Positions 20,917 to 26,630 of a stretch of DNA of 28,941 bases are shown piece after piece. The DNA is taken from the IMG/VR virus record IMGVR_UViG_3300025930_000215, positions 1 through 28,941 of that record, one strand, 5' to 3'. Under the pieces are notes generated by a model. That model searched no databases, was not told the DNA's origin, and was given only the letters and a program-made list of their open reading frames with translations. The position numbers and the translations under genes were made by a program. Within the stretch, counting starts at the first letter, position 1. Each line of letters opens with the position of its first letter. This DNA comes from a virus.

Positions 20917-20987
20917 TCATCGCAGGACGGCTCCTCAGTGGGAGCCGTCTCACGATGCGATCCTGCATCAGAAGAGAGGATGAGAAA
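20917..20987 (+). promoter_or_regulatory. Two-hairpin leader, copy 2
   Basis: It begins with GGTGATCATCG, which overlaps the helicase stop codon. Hairpin 1 is GACGGCTCC/GGAGCCGTC (20926-20934 with 20941-20949). TCA is followed by hairpin 2, identical to copy 1 (20954-20958 with 20965-20969), then AGAGGATGA (20975-20983). A 21 nt block (20950-20970) is identical to 18558-18578. CATCG (20918-20922) can replace the hairpin 2 pairing by binding CGATG (20953-20957). The hairpin 1 sequence differs completely from copy 1 while its pairing is kept. Confidence 0.65.
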
Positions 20988-21374
20988 ATGAAATACATAA
21001 TTGTTCTGCTAGTCGGATTGGTGGCTTCGTTGACATCAGCGGAAGCAAGTTGGCGCTCGCCTGTTGACGGTACTAAGTCAGGATATTGTATGAGTGCTTA
21101 TTCCGGTAGGCCCATCAGTCAATACTGGGCTAGGGATATTCGCTTTTGCCCTGAGAACCGAAAACAAAAGCCAAAGGTAAAAAAGGTCAAAACGGTTTCT
21201 GTAGAGCCGTACGCAAACCTCACACTGGACGAAGCTCAGCGGCAGGAGTTTGTACCGCAAGTCTCCGTCTACGAGACAATTGACCGCGTGTTGAGTTTGC
21301 CGAAGGGTACCACGTTGCAGTCGTTGCGGATGCCTCCGTATGACGGCACCGAGGCATATGCGCAGGTTAAATAG
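20988..21374 (+). CDS. Exported protein of unknown function
   Basis: A 128-residue protein with a clear signal peptide: basic start MKYI, a hydrophobic core of about 12 residues, and a probable cleavage after AEA (about residue 20). The mature part has C36 and C53 (YCMSAYSGRPIS, IRFCPENRK), a Lys-rich linker (KQKPKVKKVK) and a charged C-terminal half. It probably works in the periplasm, perhaps in superinfection exclusion or envelope change; nothing decides this. Start fixed by AGAGGATGA after leader copy 2. Confidence 0.7.
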   Translation: MKYIIVLLVGLVASLTSAEASWRSPVDGTKSGYCMSAYSGRPISQYWARDIRFCPENRKQKPKVKKVKTVSVEPYANLTLDEAQRQEFVPQVSVYETIDRVLSLPKGTTLQSLRMPPYDGTEAYAQVK

Positions 21375-21450
21375 TGTAGCGCAGCGCGGCTCTTTCCGAA
21401 AGGAGCCGCGTCACGGTACACTTCTGTACCAAAACAGAGAGGATGAGACT
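21375..21450 (+). promoter_or_regulatory. Two-hairpin leader, copy 3 with covarying stems
   Basis: Hairpin 1 is CGCGGCTC/GAGCCGCG (21385-21392 with 21403-21410). TCACG is followed by hairpin 2, GGTACA/TGTACC with a CTTC loop (21415-21420 with 21425-21430), then AAAACAGAGAGGATGA. AGTGTA (21373-21378), which includes part of the stop codon, can pair with TACACT (21417-21422) and exclude hairpin 2. Both the hairpin 2 stem and the alternative pairing are retained although their bases differ from copies 1 and 2. Confidence 0.65.
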
Positions 21451-22128
21451 ATGTTAAAACAATTAGCAGTTATAGCCGGGGTGACGCTTGCGTTATCGGC
21501 TAGTGCGAAGGCTGACGTCAAACAATACTATCAATCTGGCGGTTGGACAAATTATGCCGGGACCGGCAACGATGGCTTGGTCTGCGGTATGAGCATCAAG
21601 AACCGTGATGCATCTCAGTCGGTGCATTTCAAATACTTCGCTAAGTCTGATAAAATCTACGTGCAGGTTTTCAAGGCCAGCTGGCGGATACCGGAAGGCA
21701 CCAAGGTCGCAATTGAAGTCGGCTTTGATAAGGAGGCTTGGGGCGGTGTCGATGATGCCTATGGTGAGACCATGACTGGTAGCACCGGCTACAAGATGGG
21801 AGTCATTACCGTACCAATCAATCCAAAGTCTGTGTCCAGCTTCTTGCAGCAGGCATCTGAAGCAAACAGCATGTGGCTACGTTTCCCCAGTGGAAATGAA
21901 ACGACATGGACTGCCGACATGACTGGGAGCCGCAGTTCTGTGGTTGCGTTCAAGATGTGCATCACAAAGGTCGGCGGCAATGGTAACACTCAACCGTATG
22001 GTAACACTCAACCGTATGGTAACACTCAGCCATTCGGTAAAAATGAAAAGCCCGATACTGGTGGTGACAAGCAAATGGAAAAACCATCGCCAGCGTTCAG
22101 ACGTAAGCCGGGAGAGGGAGACGCATAA
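21451..22128 (+). CDS. Exported protein with GNTQPYG repeats
   Basis: A 225-residue protein with a signal peptide (MLKQLAVIAGVTLALSASAKA, probable cleavage before DVKQYY). The mature part reads like a beta-rich domain with two cysteines (VCGMSIK, KMCITK) and ASWRIPEGTKVAIEVGFDKEAW, reminiscent of periplasmic IalB-type or similar rhizobial proteins. A flexible tail carries three GNTQP(Y/F) units and ends Pro/Lys-rich. Start chosen at 21451 after AGAGGATGA; a longer frame from 21340 reads through the leader and is rejected. Role unknown. Confidence 0.7.
   Translation: MLKQLAVIAGVTLALSASAKADVKQYYQSGGWTNYAGTGNDGLVCGMSIKNRDASQSVHFKYFAKSDKIYVQVFKASWRIPEGTKVAIEVGFDKEAWGGVDDAYGETMTGSTGYKMGVITVPINPKSVSSFLQQASEANSMWLRFPSGNETTWTADMTGSRSSVVAFKMCITKVGGNGNTQPYGNTQPYGNTQPFGKNEKPDTGGDKQMEKPSPAFRRKPGEGDA
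21982..22035 (+). repeat. 18 bp tandem repeat, three units
   Basis: GGTAACACTCAACCGTAT occurs twice exactly (21982-21999, 22000-22017) and once with changes in its last part (22018-22035). It encodes the GNTQPY units in the linker of the exported protein. Copy number could vary by slippage, in frame. Confidence 0.9.
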
Positions 22129-22129
22129 G

Positions 22130-22537
22130 ATGCCAAAAAGAGTATTCACAGAAGAAATGTTTGCGTTGATCACGCAAATGGTCTCTCAAAATATGAAAGC
22201 CTCTGAGATAGCGGAACGGCTTGGTTGTAAGCTTGGCAGCCTTAAGGTCCGTTGCTCTCAACGCAAGATCAGCCTCCGTACTCCCAATTGGAAAGACGGA
22301 AGAAAGAAACGAGAGCCAAAAGTTTTGCCATGCGCGGTGGAACAAAAGGAAGAGGTGATCAAGTCAAGACCTCTGCTCACAATGCAATCGTCCTTGATGC
22401 TTAGCCGGGTTGCTGCCTCCCGGCTACGGCAACACGCAGAAACTTTAGGAATGACGGAAGCTGAATTGGCCACGTCGCTTCTTGAGCTGATAGCGAAAGA
22501 TGATCTGTATGATGCCGTTCTTGACACGGCAGCGTAG
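22130..22537 (+). CDS. DNA-binding regulator with GcrA-like HTH and RHH-like tail
   Basis: A 135-residue protein. The N-terminal region FTEEMFALITQMVSQ, with ASEIAERLGCKLGSLKVRCSQRK, is a helix-turn-helix of the sigma-region-4/GcrA type. The C-terminal MLSRVAASRLRQHAE, then MTEAELATSLLELIAKDDLYDAVLD, looks like a ribbon-helix-helix or dimerisation segment. GGAGAGGG lies upstream, and one base separates it from the previous gene. The lack of GcrA's cysteine-rich C-terminus means it is not a full GcrA. It probably regulates phage or host promoters. Confidence 0.65.
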   Translation: MPKRVFTEEMFALITQMVSQNMKASEIAERLGCKLGSLKVRCSQRKISLRTPNWKDGRKKREPKVLPCAVEQKEEVIKSRPLLTMQSSLMLSRVAASRLRQHAETLGMTEAELATSLLELIAKDDLYDAVLDTAA

Positions 22538-22559
22538 TCCAGAAAGTTGTAGACTAAAG

Positions 22560-22594
22560 AAAAAGAACGGGGCACGCTCGGCTCTGTTCTTTTT
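22560..22594 (+). terminator. Bidirectional intrinsic terminator
   Basis: A 14 bp stem (22560-22573 with 22581-22594, two G.U pairs) has a 7 nt loop. Five As start the 5' arm and TTTTT ends the 3' arm, so it can terminate in either direction. It follows the HTH gene and precedes AGAGGATGA of the next gene by only 6 bp, so the downstream gene may depend on read-through or a promoter I cannot see. Confidence 0.75.
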
Positions 22595-22613
22595 CAATAG
22601 AGAGGATGAAATA

Positions 22614-23210
22614 ATGCTGATACTAGAAAGCTGGGAATTTCCATTGGGGAAAACTACGATAAAGGAAGGCACTTGCTTCGTTGATATTGAGACGAAAAAA
22701 GTGCCAACCCCAAAAGGTTTCAAGGAAAAATTGTCTACTGGTTATCCAATGAGAAACCGGTGGGCTGCTTTTATGATTGGACTTGCTCATTGGGTCGAGG
22801 GTGAATTCATCTTGGATATTTTCTATGGTGATGAAGTCTCGCTTCTCGGTGAGTTTGAAATGAAAGTGGAGAAAGCCAAAAAGATTATTTATGGAGCAAC
22901 GCGAAGCTTTGATGAAATGGTTTTGAAAGGCCGTTTCATAAATGCGCGTGACCGGTTTCTCGATAAGCCGGGACCTTGGCCTCACGTCTCTCAGAAACTT
23001 CCTTTTGTGAATGAAAGGAAAGCTCTGAAAAAATTTAATCGGCTCCCAGATGTTGCGTCTAAATTCGTTCCAGAATTTTGGGAAGTTGGAAAGACTGATG
23101 AAGTAATTTCTCATTGTGCCCGTGACGTAGCTGAAATGATTCTCTCCTACGATAACGGGAACAAAGTTTGTAAGGCAATTCTGAAAACTGAAAACCCTCA
23201 TTTAACGTAG
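22614..23210 (+). CDS. Second DEDD-type 3'-5' exonuclease-like protein
   Basis: A 198-residue RNase H-fold protein. FVDIETK gives D24 and E26 (ExoI), IYGATRSFDEMVL gives D100 (ExoII), and SHCARDVAEMIL gives D171 (ExoIII); the residue arrangement suggests the DEDD superfamily. It resembles polymerase-B-like or YprB-type nucleases more than DnaQ. Start at 22614 after AGAGGATGA. It may degrade host DNA or trim RNA. Activity is inferred from four acidic residues in the right order. Confidence 0.6.
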   Translation: MLILESWEFPLGKTTIKEGTCFVDIETKKVPTPKGFKEKLSTGYPMRNRWAAFMIGLAHWVEGEFILDIFYGDEVSLLGEFEMKVEKAKKIIYGATRSFDEMVLKGRFINARDRFLDKPGPWPHVSQKLPFVNERKALKKFNRLPDVASKFVPEFWEVGKTDEVISHCARDVAEMILSYDNGNKVCKAILKTENPHLT

Positions 23211-23246
23211 TCCAACACTTAAACAAAGAGGAGAGAGAGAAGGGAA

Positions 23247-23360
23247 ATGCCGTATGGTTGCTCTGTGGCGGTATTAGTCCTTGGGCTCCTTTTAACCGCC
23301 GCATGGATTGGAACTGGCCTTTACTGGATCGGTTCCATTCTTTATAGTTTATTTTTCTAG
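23247..23360 (+). CDS. Tiny membrane protein
   Basis: A 37-residue protein (MPYGCSVAVLVLGLLLTAAW...) that is nearly all hydrophobic, with glycine breaks, giving one or possibly two short transmembrane passes. A purine-rich AGGAGAGAGAGAAGGG precedes the ATG. It is followed by AGGAGGAGAGG for the next gene, one base into its stop region. Could be a holin-like or inhibitory peptide; there is no proof of function. Confidence 0.55.
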   Translation: MPYGCSVAVLVLGLLLTAAWIGTGLYWIGSILYSLFF

Positions 23361-23369
23361 GAGGAGAGG

Positions 23370-23711
23370 ATGAAAAAAGATAGGATGGTGTTCGCAATTC
23401 ACCCGGATGGAAACATCAGCGTGAGGCGTCAACAGAAGTCTCCGAAGCTTGCTCAACTACAAGAAGCTGTAGGTGGCTACATTCAGGAGATACCTCACTT
23501 CACCCGCTTTGAACACAATGGAGTGAGCTACACAAGAGGCGTTGCCTACTGTAATGAACACGGACGGAGAAAGGAGCTTCCGTTCAATGAGGCAGCGTCA
23601 AAGGCATGGAAGGTCTGTTTGGGAAATGCTCCGCTTTGGTATGAGCCGCATATCCTAGGCACAGTTGTTTTTGTAACAACTGCGAAGGGAGGAGAGGATG
23701 AAAGAAAGTGA
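23370..23711 (+). CDS. DUF3846-like protein
   Basis: A 113-residue protein. AIHPDGNISVRR, LQEAVGGYIQEIP, AYCNEHGRRKELPFNEAA and ILGTVVFV follow the order of the DUF3846 family: a small phage/plasmid domain starting with I-x-PDG, then LQ-x2-VGGYI, N-E-x-G and G-x-V. The start ATG at 23370 is the ATG of the AGAGGATGA signal itself, with AGGAGG further upstream; an in-frame ATG at 23385 is possible. Overlaps the next gene by 14 bp. Function unknown. Confidence 0.65.
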   Translation: MKKDRMVFAIHPDGNISVRRQQKSPKLAQLQEAVGGYIQEIPHFTRFEHNGVSYTRGVAYCNEHGRRKELPFNEAASKAWKVCLGNAPLWYEPHILGTVVFVTTAKGGEDERK

Positions 23712-24372
23712 ACTGGAAATTTCTGACGATCTGTCTATTCCAAAATTCCTTCGTGTAACGGAAGCAGACAAAGAGAAGAGACGAAAGGCCGCTCAGCTGT
23801 ACAGCCAAACTCATAAGACGGAAACGATTGCTGAGCGGTATGACTCCCGCAAGCCAGCCTCGATGTCTTGGGAGGAATGGGACCGGAGGCAGGTGGAGCG
23901 GAAGGAAGAGGAGCGTAGGACGGCTGAGCGTCTGGAGGTAGAACGACAGGCTAGGAAGCCTCCGAAGCCTGAGGCTATTAGCCGGGCAGGGAAGCGCTGG
24001 GATCAGCGTAAAGGCCGCTGGGTGGACGATCCCCTAGCCCATCTCGCGGGACCGGCTCCTACAGCCTCCGTAAAGGCTCCCCGCAGCCTTAAACCAGTGC
24101 CCCGCAAGACGGTTCCGGCCAACTCCTTCGGTATCCCCGAAGGCACCAACCGGGACAAACTCGCTAGGGCCATGGCGAAGCGGATTGGGGAGCTAGTCCC
24201 ACTGACCGATTGGAGCAAGGTGGTCTATGGGTCAGAAAATAATGCGGCCGCATGCGGCCGTGTTATGGATGGTTTCATCTATGTGCTTAAAAAGAACAAG
24301 CTCAAATTTGAAATCATCAAGGATAAAAATGAACATGGCCAAATCGTCTTTGGCCTTTTTGAAACAGAGTAG
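23698..24372 (+). CDS. Winged-helix-like protein, paralog 1, with long charged linker
   Basis: A 224-residue protein. The C-terminal ~75 residues, from GTNRDKLARAMAKRI through KVVYGSENNAAACGRVMDGFIYVL to IVFGLFETE, form a small domain shared with the 25936 protein and more distantly with the 26342 protein; it reads as a winged helix. The first ~140 residues are highly charged and low in complexity (EEWDRRQVERKEEERRTAERL), probably a coiled coil then a disordered linker. The start is the ATG inside AGAGGATGA. Probable DNA-binding protein. Confidence 0.65.
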   Translation: MKESELEISDDLSIPKFLRVTEADKEKRRKAAQLYSQTHKTETIAERYDSRKPASMSWEEWDRRQVERKEEERRTAERLEVERQARKPPKPEAISRAGKRWDQRKGRWVDDPLAHLAGPAPTASVKAPRSLKPVPRKTVPANSFGIPEGTNRDKLARAMAKRIGELVPLTDWSKVVYGSENNAAACGRVMDGFIYVLKKNKLKFEIIKDKNEHGQIVFGLFETE

Positions 24373-24386
24373 AAAGAGAGGATGAA

Positions 24387-24692
24387 GTGAAAAGCAAAAT
24401 ACCATTCGAGAAATTGAAGCGGGAAGAGTTTGATCTCATCGATGAGATCGTTACACGTGCGCTCGATATAGCAAACGATGCTGATGTCAAGATCAAAAAG
24501 ATTGATCTGATCCTGAGCATATCAGCATGTCATTTAGTCGCGTGTCCGCTCGATCTGTACCGGCTCTTTGTGTCTGATGTTGAAAACTTCACGCACGATG
24601 TGTTCGGTATCCACCGTCATCTTAACCGGGAGAGCCTACAAATGAATGATTGCTTCTCTCCCCGGTTTGCGAAGCGGGAGGAAGCTGCCTGA
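24387..24692 (+). CDS. Hypothetical phage protein (DUF6874-like)
   Basis: A 101-residue protein starting with GTG two bases after AGAGGATGA. The mostly helical N-terminal half (FDLIDEIVTRALDIAND) is followed by CPLDLYRLFVSDVENFTHDVFGIHRHLNRE. The HDVxGIxRHLxR segment is a recurring phage motif that I associate with DUF6874, from memory and without certainty. Its stop overlaps the next start (TGATG). Confidence 0.6.
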   Translation: MKSKIPFEKLKREEFDLIDEIVTRALDIANDADVKIKKIDLILSISACHLVACPLDLYRLFVSDVENFTHDVFGIHRHLNRESLQMNDCFSPRFAKREEAA

Positions 24693-24871
24693 TGGAATTA
24701 TTTTTACTCGCTGTCGTGGTCTGGCTGGTAACACGACGGAGAGAAACTATCGTCATCAGCCACGATCCCCAAACCCTCCACGATCTAGAACGGAGGGTCT
24801 GGGTGATTGAGCAGATTATCAACCGGCTCCAATTTGAATTGAAGCCAATCATCAAAGGAGAGAGAGGATGA
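24692..24871 (+). CDS. Small membrane-anchored protein
   Basis: A 59-residue protein. One N-terminal transmembrane helix (MELFLLAVVVWLVT) is followed by RRR, so the body should be cytoplasmic, and by a helical tail (LHDLERRVWVIEQIINRLQFEL) able to form a coiled coil. The overall plan is like Rz-type or membrane-tethered helical phage proteins, but no lysis context is visible. TGATG overlap upstream and ATGA overlap with the exported protein downstream. Confidence 0.6.
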   Translation: MELFLLAVVVWLVTRRRETIVISHDPQTLHDLERRVWVIEQIINRLQFELKPIIKGERG

Positions 24872-25116
24872 AACTCTTGATTGCTACGGTGTTGGTTGTT
24901 CTATCAACAACCGCACATGCGCAATATAACAACCGCACATACTACGGTCCTAGTGGATCCGTGGTTGGTCGCTCCACAACGGGCAGCAGCGGTCAGACTA
25001 CCTTCTATGGCACAAGTGGTGCCGTGGTCGGACGTACCCAACCCTTGAGCGGTGGCACGACCGTCATCTATGACGCGAATGGCCGCAGGGTTGGAACAGT
25101 ATCACGCTACCACTAA
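24868..25116 (+). CDS. Small exported Gly/Ser/Tyr repeat protein
   Basis: An 82-residue protein with signal peptide MKLLIATVLVVLSTTAHA cleaved before QYNN. The mature chain has about three imperfect 20-residue repeats of the form TYYGPSGSVVGR, TFYGTSGAVVGR and VIYDANGRRVG. Similar short-repeat exported proteins are common in rhizobia, so host origin is possible. The start is the ATG of AGAGGATGA and overlaps the upstream stop. Function unknown. Confidence 0.65.
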   Translation: MKLLIATVLVVLSTTAHAQYNNRTYYGPSGSVVGRSTTGSSGQTTFYGTSGAVVGRTQPLSGGTTVIYDANGRRVGTVSRYH

Positions 25117-25129
25117 GGGAGAGGATGAT

Positions 25130-25480
25130 ATGTTTCGCATCGTTGTGTACTGCGAGGATAAACGTCTTGCTCCAATTCTTAAGGAGCTAACAAGCTTGAT
25201 CGTTGGCCGGCCTGAAATCCAGCCAGTCGTCAATGCCGAAGTTTCTGACGGAGTGATCAAGGCAAAGACCAACGGCAAGAGCAAGGAAAAGTTTTTACAT
25301 TATGCCAAGCAGCATCATGTTAAAGACTTCTCCCCGGCTGAAGGCAAAAAGATTTGCCAAGCAATCGGTATGGCGCCTGGATCGGCATCATACTTTTTCA
25401 AGCAGCTTGTTGATGGAGGCATCGTTAGGCGGGGAGGCGGCAAGACCTCCAGTGCCCGGTACATTGTGGTGGCTAAATGA
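25130..25480 (+). CDS. Probable winged-helix DNA-binding protein
   Basis: A 116-residue protein. The N-terminal half is a small alpha/beta segment (MFRIVVYCEDKRLAPILKEL). The C-terminal half, AEGKKICQAIGMAPGSASYFFKQLVDGGIVRRGGG, has the helix-turn-helix plus basic wing of winged-helix regulators. Start chosen at 25130, one base after AGAGGATGA. ATGA overlap with the next HTH gene suggests a paired regulatory unit. Confidence 0.6.
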   Translation: MFRIVVYCEDKRLAPILKELTSLIVGRPEIQPVVNAEVSDGVIKAKTNGKSKEKFLHYAKQHHVKDFSPAEGKKICQAIGMAPGSASYFFKQLVDGGIVRRGGGKTSSARYIVVAK

Positions 25481-25737
25481 GCTACCCAATCTACAAGGCT
25501 TACAACTTCCGGACGAAAGACCCAGAGGTTGATATCCTGAGAACACTGATCGAGGATCACTTTGGCCATCGCATAAATCATAAGTCAATTCGGAAAATAA
25601 CCGAAGGCGGTGGACCATCACAATCCGCGATGAGCAGTTGGTTCTTTGGTAAGACACTACGGCCGCAAAATGCTACGTTGGAAGCAGCTGGCCGCGCAAT
25701 TGGCTACAGGCGTGTTTGGAAGAAGGAAGGCAAATGA
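25477..25737 (+). CDS. Small HTH regulator
   Basis: An 86-residue protein. INHKSIRKITEGGGPSQSAMSSWFFGKTLRPQNATLEAAGRAIGY matches the layout of phage Cro/CI-type helix-turn-helix domains with an S-x-W-F-x-GKT recognition helix end and the downstream RP-x-NATLEA helix. ATGA overlaps both neighbours. Likely a sequence-specific phage repressor or regulator; the target is unknown. Confidence 0.65.
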   Translation: MSYPIYKAYNFRTKDPEVDILRTLIEDHFGHRINHKSIRKITEGGGPSQSAMSSWFFGKTLRPQNATLEAAGRAIGYRRVWKKEGK

Positions 25738-25916
25738 AATACATTGTATCACTCGCTGATACGATGGGAGGTGCAGTCACCTTAACGGTCTACGAGGGTG
25801 ACGACTATCAGGCAGCATTTGATAAGGCTTGTGATGTCCGCTCTATAATTGAGTGGCGTAACAAGTGGATCAAATTTGAGACGCCTGAGAGAACAAAGTG
25901 GGCCATCATAAAATGA
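25734..25916 (+). CDS. Small hypothetical protein
   Basis: A 60-residue protein (MKYIVSLADTMGGAVTLTVYEG). It has two probable beta strands then a helix (AAFDKACDVRSIIEW). No family recognised. The start at 25734 is fixed by ATGA overlap with the HTH gene. Confidence 0.6.
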   Translation: MKYIVSLADTMGGAVTLTVYEGDDYQAAFDKACDVRSIIEWRNKWIKFETPERTKWAIIK

Positions 25917-25935
25917 AATCAAAAGAGAGGATGTA

Positions 25936-26382
25936 ATGACTAAAGCAGTATCTGAAATGAGCGGTCCTGAACTCGTTGCCGAGTACAACCGTTTATCGAA
26001 TGGCGCGAAGCCTGTGAAGCGGTTCGCGTCCCGCAAGGTCGCAATGAAGAAGATTGCGGAACTGAAGAAGCAGCCTTCCACAAAGAAGGAGGCGAAGAAA
26101 AAGGAGGACAAGCGGTCCAAGATCGGAATTGAGTTCAATGTCCGGGCAGGGACCAATCGTGAGAAGCTTCTGGAGACACTCCACTCCAACTTCAAGAAGC
26201 CAGTAACGAAGCGCGACATTTTGAAATCGGTCTATGGGTCCGCTTCTGACGAAAACAAGGGAGCCGTTCAGATGGTCATGAAGGGTTTGTATTTCATGAT
26301 CGACAAGGGCAAGCTCCCTTACAAGATCGTGAGAGACAGGAATGAACAAAAGGAGACGACATTTGGGCTTTACCCTAAATGA
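25936..26382 (+). CDS. Winged-helix-like protein, paralog 2
   Basis: A 148-residue protein. The N-terminal motif ELVAEYNRLSNGAKPVKRF is a short helical module common in alphaproteobacterial and phage DNA-associated proteins. A Lys-rich linker follows (KKEAKKKEDKRSK). The C-terminal domain, from GTNREKLLETL through SVYGSASDENKGAVQMVMKG to TTFGLYPK, is clearly paralogous to the end of the 23698 protein. Leader signal AGAGGATGT lies just before the ATG. Probably binds DNA; target unknown. Confidence 0.65.
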   Translation: MTKAVSEMSGPELVAEYNRLSNGAKPVKRFASRKVAMKKIAELKKQPSTKKEAKKKEDKRSKIGIEFNVRAGTNREKLLETLHSNFKKPVTKRDILKSVYGSASDENKGAVQMVMKGLYFMIDKGKLPYKIVRDRNEQKETTFGLYPK

Positions 26383-26629
26383 ATCTAATGTGTACTATTC
26401 AAGAGCGGAATTGCTCTTGTTTCGTCACATCCCAAAGAACGGGAGCAAGGTCACCACAAGTGACCTTGCGTCTCGCATTCATGGGAAGGCAAGACATGGA
26501 CGTGTCCGCATCGTCAGTGCTCTCAACAGCCTGATGTATAAGACACGTGTGAACCGCGAGCCGTTCCGTATCAGAAAAGATGCACGGAATGGTCCGCACC
26601 CGATTGGTATTTGGCTAGAACGCAAATGA
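26342..26629 (+). CDS. Winged-helix-like protein, paralog 3 (divergent)
   Basis: A 95-residue protein (MNKRRRHLGFTLNESN). The region AELLLFRHIPKNGSKVTTSDLA, then RIVSALNSLMYKT, FRIRKDARNGPHPIGIWLE follows the same order of elements as the C-terminal domains of the 23698 and 25936 proteins, with low identity. The start overlaps the previous gene by 41 bp; a GTG at 26390 would remove the overlap but has no ribosome-binding site. Probable DNA-binding protein. Confidence 0.55.
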   Translation: MNKRRRHLGFTLNESNVYYSRAELLLFRHIPKNGSKVTTSDLASRIHGKARHGRVRIVSALNSLMYKTRVNREPFRIRKDARNGPHPIGIWLERK

Positions 26630-26630
26630 G

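Noticed and set aside
22623-23201. 192-codon minus-strand frame
   Set aside because: Antisense shadow of the DEDD exonuclease, which has the catalytic residues and AGAGGATGA start signal.
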